A DNA stretch of 29,975 nucleotides from a virus. How positions within the stretch are numbered: the first letter of the stretch is position 1; the number at the start of each line of letters is the position of its first letter. Location: IMG/VR virus record IMGVR_UViG_3300043568_000912, positions 1 to 29,975 of that record; one strand, 5' to 3'. Shown here piece by piece: positions 7,059-14,375 of the stretch. Below the pieces are notes generated by a model that saw only the letters and a list, made by a program, of their open reading frames with translations, was not told where the DNA came from and did not search any database. A program made the position numbers and the translations under genes.

Positions 7059-8429
7059 TTAAGAAAAAGATGAAAGTTTCATGAATTTCTTAGCTAATTC
7101 CTTCTTATCGAAGCTATCTACCTGGGAAAAGGTTGTGGGTGTGTTAGAAGTCGAATCTTCGTAGGTTGGCATATCTTCGGTCAATTCGATATGACCGTTA
7201 TTGGTATCGATCTTTGCACCGAAGGTCATACCGTCCATTCCATATCGATTCTTCATAACGTGTACTCGACCTGTTCCATGAACCTTATCTTCTTTCTTTC
7301 TGGATAAAGATAAACAGAAGTCGGCAACCATAATCTTATCATATGAACCTGCTGCCTTATCTCCTTCGATAATATCGTCTTTTGCTCCCATTCGGTTAAC
7401 CTGAGAAGGTGAAAGAACAACTACTTTGAATTCCTTAGCAAGTCCTTTACATGCAACGTACATATCATCAATCTCATCTTTCCTTTCAGTAAACTTCTTG
7501 GAAGGTGGTCGGAGATAATCGATGTAGTCAATTACTACCATATCAGGTTTGATGTCTGCATCAATACACTTCTGAAGGTGGGCTTTCAAGGTTGCTACAG
7601 AGGCTGCTTTAGGCGGATACTCTTTTACTACTAGCTTACCGGCCAGACCCTCAACTATGCTCTCAACCTCTGGTCTGTGGTGCTGTACTTCCTCAATTGA
7701 ATGCCCGGTAAAGTAACAGTCGAATCGTTTACCAACGTAATCTTGACCTAATTCCAAAGTATAGTAAACAACGTTGTAACCCATCTTAACTGCGTGAGCT
7801 GCCAATGCAACCATCATCCAAGATTTACCTCCTCCGGGATTACCGAATACGATACCTAAGTCACCAGCTCCAAAACCACCTTGGGTTAATTGGTTCAACA
7901 TAGGCCAGGGAGTAGGAATAGTGGGGCGATAATCCTCCCGGTAACGGGTCTCAATATCTTTATTATATTCGTGTCCAATATTCCTATCCTGTCCAGCCTT
8001 TAACGCGTTATCAATCAAGTGACGAATGTTATCGTAGTCACCTGAGTTTAGAAGGTCAACTGAATTTAATAGAGCGGTTTTTAATTGTTGGTTCTTACAG
8101 AAGGCAGTAAATTCTTCTTCTACATACTGAAGTTCATCGTCTGAATGTCGGTAAGCTTCTTTGATCTGCTCAACAATCGAAGTCTTAAGTACATCGTTAT
8201 CTAGTTTTTTCACTCCTATTTTTAGAGTATCCATTGAGATTACAGTATGGTATTTATTCCAATATTGTAAAATTTCATTGATAATCCACTTATGAGCAGG
8301 GTTTGGAAAGTGCTCATCAGATAAAATATCGTAAATGTTCTGAACGAATTCTTTTCTGGTTAATAATGCCCCGATTGTCTTGACTTGGAAAGGAGCTCCG
8401 TAATCTACTAGTGTCTTTAACGCTGCCAT
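7059..8429 (-). CDS. Replicative DNA helicase, DnaB/T4 gp41-like
   Basis: The 456-residue protein is a RecA-fold hexameric helicase that would unwind DNA at the replication fork. An alpha-helical N-terminal domain (about 1-150) precedes the ATPase domain. Walker A is GNPGGGKS (196-203), the segment YYTLELGQD follows at 222-230, Walker B is MVVID (297-301), a sensor-like VVVLSPSQVNR runs at 336-346, and NRYG (394-397) fits the arginine-finger region. Length is close to T4 gp41 (475). No separate primase is visible here. A terminator after the small tagged gene lies just upstream, so it has its own promoter or reads through. Confidence 0.92.
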   Translation of the reverse strand: MAALKTLVDYGAPFQVKTIGALLTRKEFVQNIYDILSDEHFPNPAHKWIINEILQYWNKYHTVISMDTLKIGVKKLDNDVLKTSIVEQIKEAYRHSDDELQYVEEEFTAFCKNQQLKTALLNSVDLLNSGDYDNIRHLIDNALKAGQDRNIGHEYNKDIETRYREDYRPTIPTPWPMLNQLTQGGFGAGDLGIVFGNPGGGKSWMMVALAAHAVKMGYNVVYYTLELGQDYVGKRFDCYFTGHSIEEVQHHRPEVESIVEGLAGKLVVKEYPPKAASVATLKAHLQKCIDADIKPDMVVIDYIDYLRPPSKKFTERKDEIDDMYVACKGLAKEFKVVVLSPSQVNRMGAKDDIIEGDKAAGSYDKIMVADFCLSLSRKKEDKVHGTGRVHVMKNRYGMDGMTFGAKIDTNNGHIELTEDMPTYEDSTSNTPTTFSQVDSFDKKELAKKFMKLSSFS

Positions 8430-8460
8430 TTTTTATAACTTCTTTTTATAACTTATTACT

Positions 8461-8473
8461 ATTAATATACGAA
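8461..8473 (-). promoter_or_regulatory. AT-rich promoter-like element upstream of the helicase
   Basis: Directly after the terminator T tract the coding strand reads TTCGTATATTAAT, 31 nt before the helicase ATG. Related elements precede the polymerase (TCGTATATTTAG) and gp32 (TTTCGTAAATTC) genes. It resembles the Bacteroidetes -7 box TAnnTTTG only loosely. Confidence 0.3.
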
Positions 8474-8501
8474 AAAAGCCCCTGACTTGCAAGGGCTCTT
8501 T
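8472..8501 (-). terminator. Terminator after the 96-residue tagged protein gene
   Basis: On the coding strand AGCCCTTG-CAAGT-CAGGGGCT forms an 8-bp stem (one G-U pair) followed by six Ts. It is one of three near-identical terminators. Confidence 0.85.
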
Positions 8502-8523
8502 AAAGTTTATTTTTTAATGTTTC

Positions 8524-8814
8524 TTATTTGACGAAACGGTATTTTTCAATATCGTAATCGCGCATATATTGAGCATCAAGATATGCTTTTAAATCTTCTA
8601 ATGAAGTAAATAAAGGGCGGTTGTATGGATCATCTGCCATTTCATCAAATTGATTTTCTTTAGCATCTTCAACAGAAGAAAATCCCATAATTTTTGGAAG
8701 TCCATCTTCTTCACCTACAAGCCAAGCTTTTGCCTCTGTTGCTTCAGTTACCATCTTAGAGTTAGTAGTTACTTTATTCTCTACTAAGTACTTCTTTAAA
8801 TCAAAATTATCCAT
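8524..8814 (-). CDS. Small leader-tagged protein (96 aa)
   Basis: Residues 1-19 (MDNFDLKKYLVENKVTTNS) are identical to the start of the 196-residue protein at 9966-10556, but the rest is unrelated. After the tag comes an acidic, aromatic domain (KAWLVGEEDG, then LFTSLEDLKAYLDAQYMRDYD) without a recognisable family. It is flanked by its own late-type motif pair and a terminator, so it is a monocistronic unit set among replication genes. By analogy with T4 internal head proteins, which share an N-terminal targeting sequence, it could be packaged into the capsid. That is inference. Confidence 0.75.
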   Translation of the reverse strand: MDNFDLKKYLVENKVTTNSKMVTEATEAKAWLVGEEDGLPKIMGFSSVEDAKENQFDEMADDPYNRPLFTSLEDLKAYLDAQYMRDYDIEKYRFVK

Positions 8815-8836
8815 GTTTTGTTTTAGTTATAAATAT
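8759..8836 (-). repeat. Promoter-plus-leader repeat, copy A
   Basis: These 78 nt match 10501-10578 with only three substitutions, all at third codon positions of the tag. The repeat covers the TATTTATA element, the untranslated AACTAAAACAAAAC segment and the first tag codons. Confidence 0.9.
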
Positions 8837-8846
8837 GTTATAAATA
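8828..8846 (-). promoter_or_regulatory. Tandem TATTTATA motifs before the 96-aa gene
   Basis: Two copies of TATTTATA lie at 8828-8835 and 8839-8846, one helical turn apart; the nearer one is 13 nt from the ATG at 8814. The farther copy is fused to the CGTATATT element also seen before the helicase and polymerase genes. Confidence 0.55.
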
Positions 8847-8853
8847 TACGAAC

Positions 8854-9894
8854 TTATTTGAATTTAGACAACCTAAAAAAGGTATCTGTCGCCCAGTAGG
8901 AGACATTCTTAATAAAATGTGCCAGGCCGTCCATCTCGTAAAGCTCAATGAAATGCTTCTTGTGGAACTCGTTGTTCTCTTCTTTGATAAGTCCGTTGAT
9001 ATAATCAATCTGCCTGTCATCTAGAATAGGATTCTTAAGATCCATTAACTTGTAATGGTTGAGTAGGTTCTGCCTTGCAAACAATACCCGGGCATAAATC
9101 TTATGTTCTGTTAAATGATCTTCAGCGTAATCGAAGATATCCTGCATTGACATCGGAACATCTAGAATCTCTGGGAATAGTTTCAAAAGCGTCTTTGGTC
9201 CTAATCCTTTAATGCCTTCAATCTTATCTGATTGGTCTCCAAGCATTGTTTTGTATATAATAAAATTATCCGGATGAACCATAAATTCTCTCTTAACGTC
9301 TTGTGGTCCGTAAAATACTTTTGTAACCGGTCTGTAGAGAGTTACGTGGTCGTTAACCAACTGAAGGTAATCCTTATCAGATGAAACAATAATCATCTGA
9401 GAATTAAATCTTCTTGGAAGCTCTTTAGACATATAAGCAATCATATCATCTGCCTCTGCCTTATCAATCATTCCAACTTTAACCGGCAGACACTGAAGGT
9501 AGTGAATGATCCTGGTTATTTGTCCAACCTTTGCATCATTCTCATCATCTAAAGATTCAAAAGCATCCCAGTTTGTAATTCGGTTAATGCCTCTGTTTGA
9601 CTTATACTCAGGTAGTAAATTCTTTCTGTTAGTAGAAGAACCTACTCCGTCAAAGATTACATAAACTCCTGTGGGATTCACCATCTGAATTAATGAACCT
9701 AATGATCTAATAAATCCGGCTAGACCTCCAATATGAGCTCCGTCGTTGTTGACCATGTTGATGGTTGCAAAGTTTCTAAAGAATAGATTCAATGCATCAA
9801 TAACTAATACGCGGGAGTGAAAATTTTCTTCTGTGGGTATTACCTCGTCTACCTCCTTGATGTTATCAAGTAAGGTTTTATATGCTGCTCTCAT
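8854..9894 (-). CDS. 5'-3' exonuclease, FEN/T4 RNase H-like
   Basis: The 346-residue protein has the full acidic set of flap/5' nucleases: Asp33 (VLVIDALNLFFR), Asp82 (YVIFDG), the Glu147/Asp149/Asp150 cluster (DKAEADDMI), and Asp173 and Asp175 (SSDKDYLQL). Asp220 and Asp223 (MLGDQSDKI) follow. The helix-three-turn-helix at about 226-245 (EGIKGLGPKTLLKLFPE) binds duplex DNA. It would remove RNA primers and flaps from lagging-strand fragments. T4 carries this activity as a separate gene too, and here it complements a polymerase with no 5' nuclease domain. A terminator lies just upstream, and no TATTTATA element precedes it, consistent with early expression. Confidence 0.92.
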   Translation of the reverse strand: MRAAYKTLLDNIKEVDEVIPTEENFHSRVLVIDALNLFFRNFATINMVNNDGAHIGGLAGFIRSLGSLIQMVNPTGVYVIFDGVGSSTNRKNLLPEYKSNRGINRITNWDAFESLDDENDAKVGQITRIIHYLQCLPVKVGMIDKAEADDMIAYMSKELPRRFNSQMIIVSSDKDYLQLVNDHVTLYRPVTKVFYGPQDVKREFMVHPDNFIIYKTMLGDQSDKIEGIKGLGPKTLLKLFPEILDVPMSMQDIFDYAEDHLTEHKIYARVLFARQNLLNHYKLMDLKNPILDDRQIDYINGLIKEENNEFHKKHFIELYEMDGLAHFIKNVSYWATDTFFRLSKFK

Positions 9895-9912
9895 AACTTA
9901 TACTAATATAAT

Positions 9913-9942
9913 AAAAAAGCCCTTGACTTGCAAGGGCTCTTT
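9913..9942 (-). terminator. Terminator after the 196-residue tagged protein gene
   Basis: On the coding strand AGCCCTTG-CAAGT-CAAGGGCT is a perfect 8-bp stem followed by six Ts. It differs from the 8472-8501 terminator by one base in the stem. Confidence 0.88.
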
Positions 9943-9965
9943 AAGGTTTATTTTACTAATAAGGT

Positions 9966-10556
9966 TTAATCTTCTAACTGACTGTTAATGTGGTTAACAA
10001 TAATTTGAGCTTTGTTTGCAGATAAGCCTGTTTCCGACATTACCTGCTCTAACGTTACTGGCTCACCACCAACGTCCACACTTACTGTTAGAGATTTATT
10101 ACCTAGGGTGATAATGTAGTACTGTGTGTCTTGTAAGCTTGACTCTTCACCTACTGAAATATCAACACCGTCTGCAGAGCCTATCTTTATACCTGCTTGG
10201 TCTCCTTGTTCTCTTTCACCTTTTTCGTAGTTTGTAGAATCTTTTAGTAACTGAACTAGCTTTTTTGCTGCTCCTATGTCGCTCATTTTCTTGCTACTAT
10301 ACTGTCTAAGTAGCTCTGCAATACCTGCTCTCATTTTATCATTAAACATTCCCTCAGGTACTGCTTCACCTTCTAGAGATTCTAGAGCCATTTCTCCTAC
10401 TAAGTCTGCAACATCTTCTGGAGAGTCTTCTTGGGAGTAGGTGCTAATTACGTTACCTATCTCTTCATAAGCTTCTCTGCTTATTTCATTTACCATCTGT
10501 GAGTTAGTAGTTACTTTGTTTTCTACCAAGTACTTCTTTAAATCAAAATTATCCAT
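9966..10556 (-). CDS. Leader-tagged protein (196 aa)
   Basis: It begins with the same 19-residue leader as the 96-residue protein. An acidic helical segment follows (about 25-110, for example EDVADLVGEMALESLEGE). Then comes a hydrophilic linker (EKGEREQGDQAG) and a small domain with YYIITLGNKSLTVSVDVGGE and a final helical QVMSETGLSANKAQIIVNHI. No family is recognised. It lies between UvsX and the exonuclease but has its own TATTTATA motif and terminators on both sides, so it is probably transcribed late. An internal virion protein is a reasonable hypothesis because of the shared tag. Confidence 0.75.
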   Translation of the reverse strand: MDNFDLKKYLVENKVTTNSQMVNEISREAYEEIGNVISTYSQEDSPEDVADLVGEMALESLEGEAVPEGMFNDKMRAGIAELLRQYSSKKMSDIGAAKKLVQLLKDSTNYEKGEREQGDQAGIKIGSADGVDISVGEESSLQDTQYYIITLGNKSLTVSVDVGGEPVTLEQVMSETGLSANKAQIIVNHINSQLED

Positions 10557-10578
10557 GTTTTGTTTTAGTTATAAATAT
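10501..10578 (-). repeat. Promoter-plus-leader repeat, copy B
   Basis: This is the partner of 8759-8836, with 75 of 78 positions identical. It includes the motif, the 13-nt leader region and the tag codons; similarity stops where the tag ends. Confidence 0.9.
10570..10577 (-). promoter_or_regulatory. TATTTATA motif before the 196-aa gene
   Basis: TATTTATA lies 13 nt before the ATG at 10556, spaced exactly as in the 96-aa gene. A degenerate second copy (TATTTAGA, 10581-10588) lies upstream. Confidence 0.55.
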
Positions 10579-10592
10579 AATCTAAATATAAG

Positions 10593-10622
10593 AAAAAAGC
10601 CCCTGCAAGGCAAGGGCTCTTT
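10593..10622 (-). terminator. Terminator after uvsX
   Basis: On the coding strand AGCCCTTG-CCTTG-CAGGGGCT forms an 8-bp stem with one G-U pair, followed by six Ts. It shares its stem with the terminators at 8472-8501 and 9913-9942. Confidence 0.85.
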
Positions 10623-10640
10623 CTAAAAGTTTTTGGAATT

Positions 10641-11720
10641 CTATTCCGGCTCTTCCTGGAAGTAACCGGGTGTTGAATCCTCATAAGCTTCTTCTACCAC
10701 ATCGAAGTCTCCTCCTCCTAGAATAGCTGACCATTCCTTTGAGTGAGCGTCTTTATAATTCTTAAGCTGCTTTTCATCATCGTTGATAAATCCGTGAGGT
10801 GTCATAATGATTCTACCTCGAGTTGTAATTCCGTTGATATGATTCTTATCAATCTGGATATTAGTTCTCTTGGCAAATTCCACCTGTTTACCATCCTTGA
10901 TTGCTTTAATCTTAGAAGTACCTGCGTTCATAATGTTACCAAACGTTACTACGAAGGTAGCATCATACCACATGGCAAATCCTCCTTTGTTCATAAGCTT
11001 GGGTTGACCCATTGGTGATTCAGGCTTTTGAGTCCATACCTTGTTTACTACTACTAATGTATTAGTGTACGGTGAAGACTCTTTCCTTGACATTACAATC
11101 CGTTGGTTTACTCCATTACCGAACTGAGTTGACATTGCACCTGCATTCCATTCGTTGTTGTTCTTGTTAGAACGTACTGAAAGTTCGCAAGGTACTGAAC
11201 CGATTGAATCCCAGAGGAACAAGAGGTCATGAGGTAAGCTTCCTTTCTTCTGCTCGTCAATCAAGTCTAAAATGAATCCAGCAACATCCTCAATGGTGTT
11301 TAGAGTCTCTCTATCAACGTAGATAAAGAATCCACCGTAATCAACAACTTCCCCGGTCTCTTCGTCAGTAGTTTGTTCTACTTTCAATCCCATCTGGATA
11401 GCATGTTCCCAATTCCATTTCATCTCAGTGATGATGAATACCGGAAGAATGCCTGCTTTTTGAGCTGATACTGCTGCTTCAAGCAATGCTGTGGTCTTTC
11501 CTGTATCGGAATGACCTCTCAGCATTACAATGTGACCCATTGGAATTCCTGGAATCGATGTCACCTCTTGGAAGGATGGTGATAAAGGTATCCACGCCTG
11601 GGATTTAAATTTTACATTGCTTTTAAGAAGCTTCTTCTCTTTGAACTTATCTAAAGAGAATCCTTTCTTAAGTTCTGCAGATACTGCCTCCGTCAAAGAT
11701 GCTTTTTCTTTCTTAGCCAT
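10641..11720 (-). CDS. uvsX: UvsX/RecA-like recombinase
   Basis: The 359-residue protein is a RecA-fold strand-exchange protein used in recombination-dependent replication and repair. Walker A is GHSDTGKTT (69-77), Walker B is LLFLWD (166-171) in HDLLFLWDSIGS, and the N-terminal helices (SLTEAVSAELKKGFSLDKF) and acidic C-terminus fit the family. Length is near T4 UvsX (391). A loop-like stretch (SNKNNNEWNAGAMSTQFG) after Walker B fits the DNA-binding loop region. It begins 6 nt after the gp32-like gene ends, so the two are co-transcribed and match their joint role on single-stranded DNA. UvsY is not seen here. Confidence 0.9.
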   Translation of the reverse strand: MAKKEKASLTEAVSAELKKGFSLDKFKEKKLLKSNVKFKSQAWIPLSPSFQEVTSIPGIPMGHIVMLRGHSDTGKTTALLEAAVSAQKAGILPVFIITEMKWNWEHAIQMGLKVEQTTDEETGEVVDYGGFFIYVDRETLNTIEDVAGFILDLIDEQKKGSLPHDLLFLWDSIGSVPCELSVRSNKNNNEWNAGAMSTQFGNGVNQRIVMSRKESSPYTNTLVVVNKVWTQKPESPMGQPKLMNKGGFAMWYDATFVVTFGNIMNAGTSKIKAIKDGKQVEFAKRTNIQIDKNHINGITTRGRIIMTPHGFINDDEKQLKNYKDAHSKEWSAILGGGDFDVVEEAYEDSTPGYFQEEPE

Positions 11721-11726
11721 AGTCTA

Positions 11727-12590
11727 TTAGAAAGGTAAGTCGTTGGTGTCGTCGTTGAATAAAGAATCGAACTTGTCGGCTTTAGATTCTACTTTCTTTC
11801 CTTGAGCTTCTAGAGTAAATGGATTCTCAGATTTCTTCCAAGGAAGTTCTTCTTTTACAGGAGCAGCAGGCTTTGCATCATCAAAGTTAGTAGCAGGCTC
11901 AGAAGAGATTGCTCCTTCTTCTTCGTCAGGTGCCAACCATTTCTGCAATACAGACTTCATATCGTCGAAAGACATTCTTGAGAATACTTTCAAAGGATCA
12001 GGCTGTTCGTTCAAGATAGTTTGCAGTAATGCATCATCTTCAGTCAAAGGAGATTCTTTAGTACGTGCACGAACGGTTGTTTTGTTAAAACCGGTTCCTG
12101 TAGTTTCAGCACCTACTGTAGTCAAGTTCAAGTCACGACCTGAAATGATGTCGGTGTAATCCCCGATGTCCTCATCTTCTACCATAGAAAGTAGTTCCAT
12201 GTAGATTTCTTTACCAAAGCCCCAAAGTTTAACTCCGTCTGCCTCTTCACCTCTAACGATAACAGGTACAAATACCCTCATTTTAGGATCGAGTTTACGT
12301 GCTAGTCTCCAAGACTCTTTGTCTTTGCTTTGACGTAACTGCTTGGCGAATTCAACGATAGGATCTTTATCACCCCAATTGGTTGGAGAGATGATTGGAT
12401 TCTTGTCGATTCCGTAGTGGAAGTACAGCTCCGAAAAAGGATTTGATTTATTGTACGCAGAAGGTACAATACGAATTGTTTGCTTGCCCACGGCAGGCTT
12501 CCAGAAGACATTCTTACGTGCCTCTCCGGAAGGACGGCTTTGCTGAGTTTGCAAAGCATTCAGCTTTGCTTTGATTGAATTGATATCCAT
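11727..12590 (-). CDS. Single-stranded DNA-binding protein, T4 gp32-like
   Basis: The 287-residue protein begins with the basic self-association segment typical of gp32 (SIKAKLNALQTQQ), then an OB-fold core (RKNVFWKPAVGKQTIRIVPS, ELYFHYG, MRVFVPVIVRG, KLWGFGKEIY). The C-terminus is acidic. It would coat ssDNA and coordinate polymerase, helicase and UvsX. Unlike T4 gp32 it contains no cysteine, so the zinc site is missing. It ends FNDDTNDLPF, very like the DDDIPF tip of bacterial SSB that recruits partner proteins. It is followed closely by uvsX. Confidence 0.88.
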   Translation of the reverse strand: MDINSIKAKLNALQTQQSRPSGEARKNVFWKPAVGKQTIRIVPSAYNKSNPFSELYFHYGIDKNPIISPTNWGDKDPIVEFAKQLRQSKDKESWRLARKLDPKMRVFVPVIVRGEEADGVKLWGFGKEIYMELLSMVEDEDIGDYTDIISGRDLNLTTVGAETTGTGFNKTTVRARTKESPLTEDDALLQTILNEQPDPLKVFSRMSFDDMKSVLQKWLAPDEEEGAISSEPATNFDDAKPAAPVKEELPWKKSENPFTLEAQGKKVESKADKFDSLFNDDTNDLPF

Positions 12591-12601
12591 AATTTTTATT
12601 T

Positions 12602-12631
12602 GAATTTACGAAACTTATTTTACAGTATCAA
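12602..12631 (-). promoter_or_regulatory. Possible Bacteroidetes-type promoter before gp32
   Basis: On the coding strand TTG (12631-12629) is followed after 20 nt by TAAATTCA (12608-12601), resembling the TTG / TAnnTTTG pair of Bacteroidetes sigma factors. The match is partial. Confidence 0.3.
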
Positions 12632-12632
12632 C

Positions 12633-13088
12633 TTATAATTCAACAATCTGATAGATCTTTGTGCGTAGAAGCTTAAGATCACCTTGTTGAGTTAATAAGA
12701 CTGTATTCTTGTAATGCTGCCAATTGATTCTGTAGTTTGTATCTACAATGCCTTCATTTAGGCTCTTGATCAATTCATTCAAAGCATTAATCGTATAGAG
12801 AGTATTTGTCTCTTTTTTCCTATGAACTAGGATGGTATTTTCTGGAATGTTGTTAATGTTAGGCTGATCAACATTATAGGTACAAACATACTCGTCATTG
12901 CTCTTAATATGCAATATGAAAATCTTATTGTATAAAATAGTGTACTCACTCGTAATCTCCTTTATAAAGGAATCCACTTCATTAAGTGGTACGAATGTGC
13001 AAAATAACTTATTATTCACGTCCCCGATGTTGATAGTTTCTCTATCATAAATATCAAAGGGGCTGTAAAGTGTCGTAGTCTGTTCCAT
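12633..13088 (-). CDS. Conserved-looking protein of unknown function (151 aa)
   Basis: The protein has a strand-rich N-terminal half (NKLFCTFVPL, KIFILHIKSN, EYVCTYNVDQ) and a helical/charged C-terminal half (NALNELIKSLNEG, then TQQGDLKLLRTKIYQIVEL). I recognise no catalytic motif or family. The start overlaps the polymerase gene end by 35 nt in another frame, and the next gene is the SSB. Its position between polymerase and SSB suggests a role in replication, but this rests on context only. Confidence 0.6.
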   Translation of the reverse strand: MEQTTTLYSPFDIYDRETINIGDVNNKLFCTFVPLNEVDSFIKEITSEYTILYNKIFILHIKSNDEYVCTYNVDQPNINNIPENTILVHRKKETNTLYTINALNELIKSLNEGIVDTNYRINWQHYKNTVLLTQQGDLKLLRTKIYQIVEL

Positions 13089-14337
13089 AACTTGTTTTTA
13101 TCTTTAAATTTCTATCGTTAAATACTTGTAATATTTGCTTAATCTTATCTTTATCTTCCTTGGATGTGTCTAGCAAAAATGCATCGTAGGTATAAAGCAC
13201 TAATTTTGTCTCACTATTATTAATAATATACAGAATTTCTTTCAATAAGGCAACGTTATTGTAAGTTTCCCAATGCTGAATTATGTAATTAAACAGTTTC
13301 TGTGGGTTCATGTTAGGTAAATCACTTTGCTTAAACACCTTTCCTGTCTGCTCAACAGTGTATTTACCTGTCTTTGTGAACGTAATCCAGATCTGCTCAA
13401 TAAGCTTCTGAGTTAACTGAAAGAATTCAAAGTCTTTATATTGATCGAATATATGCCCGTATAACTGCTTAAATACCAATCCTTTTGCTTCTGCTCGGTC
13501 CATTCCGTACTTAGCTGCAAAATCTTCGTAGATATCCCCGGTCGGTGAATCGTAACCAACCATCTGTCCAATTAACGTAGGATGGTAAGCAGTTAAGTCA
13601 ATCTCCAATAAAAAATCATTTCTCGGTACAAAAACCGATCTAGAACCGTTTTCTTTAGGTAAAGCAGCAAAGTTTAAGCTGTTAAACGTGTTGGAAGGTC
13701 GGCCGGTAGTGGTATTGAGGTTGTATTGAGTGAATGTATAAGAGTTATAGCGGGATAGAAAGGGTCTCTTTAAGTCAAAGTATCTTTCGAAGGCACTATT
13801 AACCTTCAAGCCGTTTCTTTCTATGAACCAGAATACATTAGACAAATCATCGTGATACTCATTTGGAACATATTTCTTAATTACTGAAGCATATTCCTCG
13901 AATATAATCTCACACTGCTCAAAATGCTTTACTATTGGAATTACTGAGTTAAGATCCTCTTCTGTATGGTATCTTTGAGAAAAATAACTGTGAGCATGGG
14001 TCTGCTTCTTTACTTCTTTATACTCAAACAAGTTCAGATCGTAAGTATTTGTACCAAAGTAAGTATGACTTAATGCTTTTTTATCCGGTGTATAGATTTT
14101 CTTAAACGTTCTTAGGTATTCTTTAACCTGCAAAGGGTCAAACTGCAATGCTTCTGGATGAAAGTAGTTAACTAAGAAGCCTTTCGGCTGGGTAACATCT
14201 CTAAGGTATAAACATAATGGAGCATAAATGCCTGGATGCATTTCTGGATGCCTTTGGACTGGAAGTACGAATATTTCCGGTCCTAATTCGAACTGTAATT
14301 TGTCAAACTGCTCTTGAGTCTCTATTAGCCAAAACAT
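13054..14337 (-). CDS. Compact family A-like DNA polymerase
   Basis: The 427-residue protein carries the polymerase signatures of family A in order. TTGRPSNTFNSLNFAALP (210-227) corresponds to TGRLSS..NLQNIP. Motif A is LEIDLTAYHP with Asp247. Motif B has Arg281, Lys285, Phe289 and YG at 293-294. Motif C is LYTYDAFLLD with Asp385. The motifs are closer together than in E. coli Pol I, and the Glu that normally follows the motif C Asp is Ala. The first 150 or so residues could be a worn-down 3'-5' exonuclease fold, but no DxE pair is visible. T4 uses a family B enzyme, so this is a different solution. The separate 5' nuclease and gp41-like helicase support a replicative role. Confidence 0.8.
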   Translation of the reverse strand: MFWLIETQEQFDKLQFELGPEIFVLPVQRHPEMHPGIYAPLCLYLRDVTQPKGFLVNYFHPEALQFDPLQVKEYLRTFKKIYTPDKKALSHTYFGTNTYDLNLFEYKEVKKQTHAHSYFSQRYHTEEDLNSVIPIVKHFEQCEIIFEEYASVIKKYVPNEYHDDLSNVFWFIERNGLKVNSAFERYFDLKRPFLSRYNSYTFTQYNLNTTTGRPSNTFNSLNFAALPKENGSRSVFVPRNDFLLEIDLTAYHPTLIGQMVGYDSPTGDIYEDFAAKYGMDRAEAKGLVFKQLYGHIFDQYKDFEFFQLTQKLIEQIWITFTKTGKYTVEQTGKVFKQSDLPNMNPQKLFNYIIQHWETYNNVALLKEILYIINNSETKLVLYTYDAFLLDTSKEDKDKIKQILQVFNDRNLKIKTSYGTDYDTLQPL

Positions 14338-14346
14338 AACCTTTGA

Positions 14347-14358
14347 CTAAATATACGA
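14347..14358 (-). promoter_or_regulatory. AT-rich promoter-like element upstream of the polymerase
   Basis: TCGTATATTTAG lies 9 nt before the polymerase ATG. It is similar to elements before the helicase (8461-8473) and the 96-aa gene, and contains TATATTTA, close to the Bacteroidetes -7 box. Confidence 0.3.
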
Positions 14359-14375
14359 GATTTTAATGTAGAATC

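Noticed and set aside
8759-10578. CRISPR-like or transposon-end repeats
   Set aside because: Only two copies exist, in direct orientation 1.7 kb apart, and they cover a promoter and matched coding frame rather than spacers or terminal inverted repeats.
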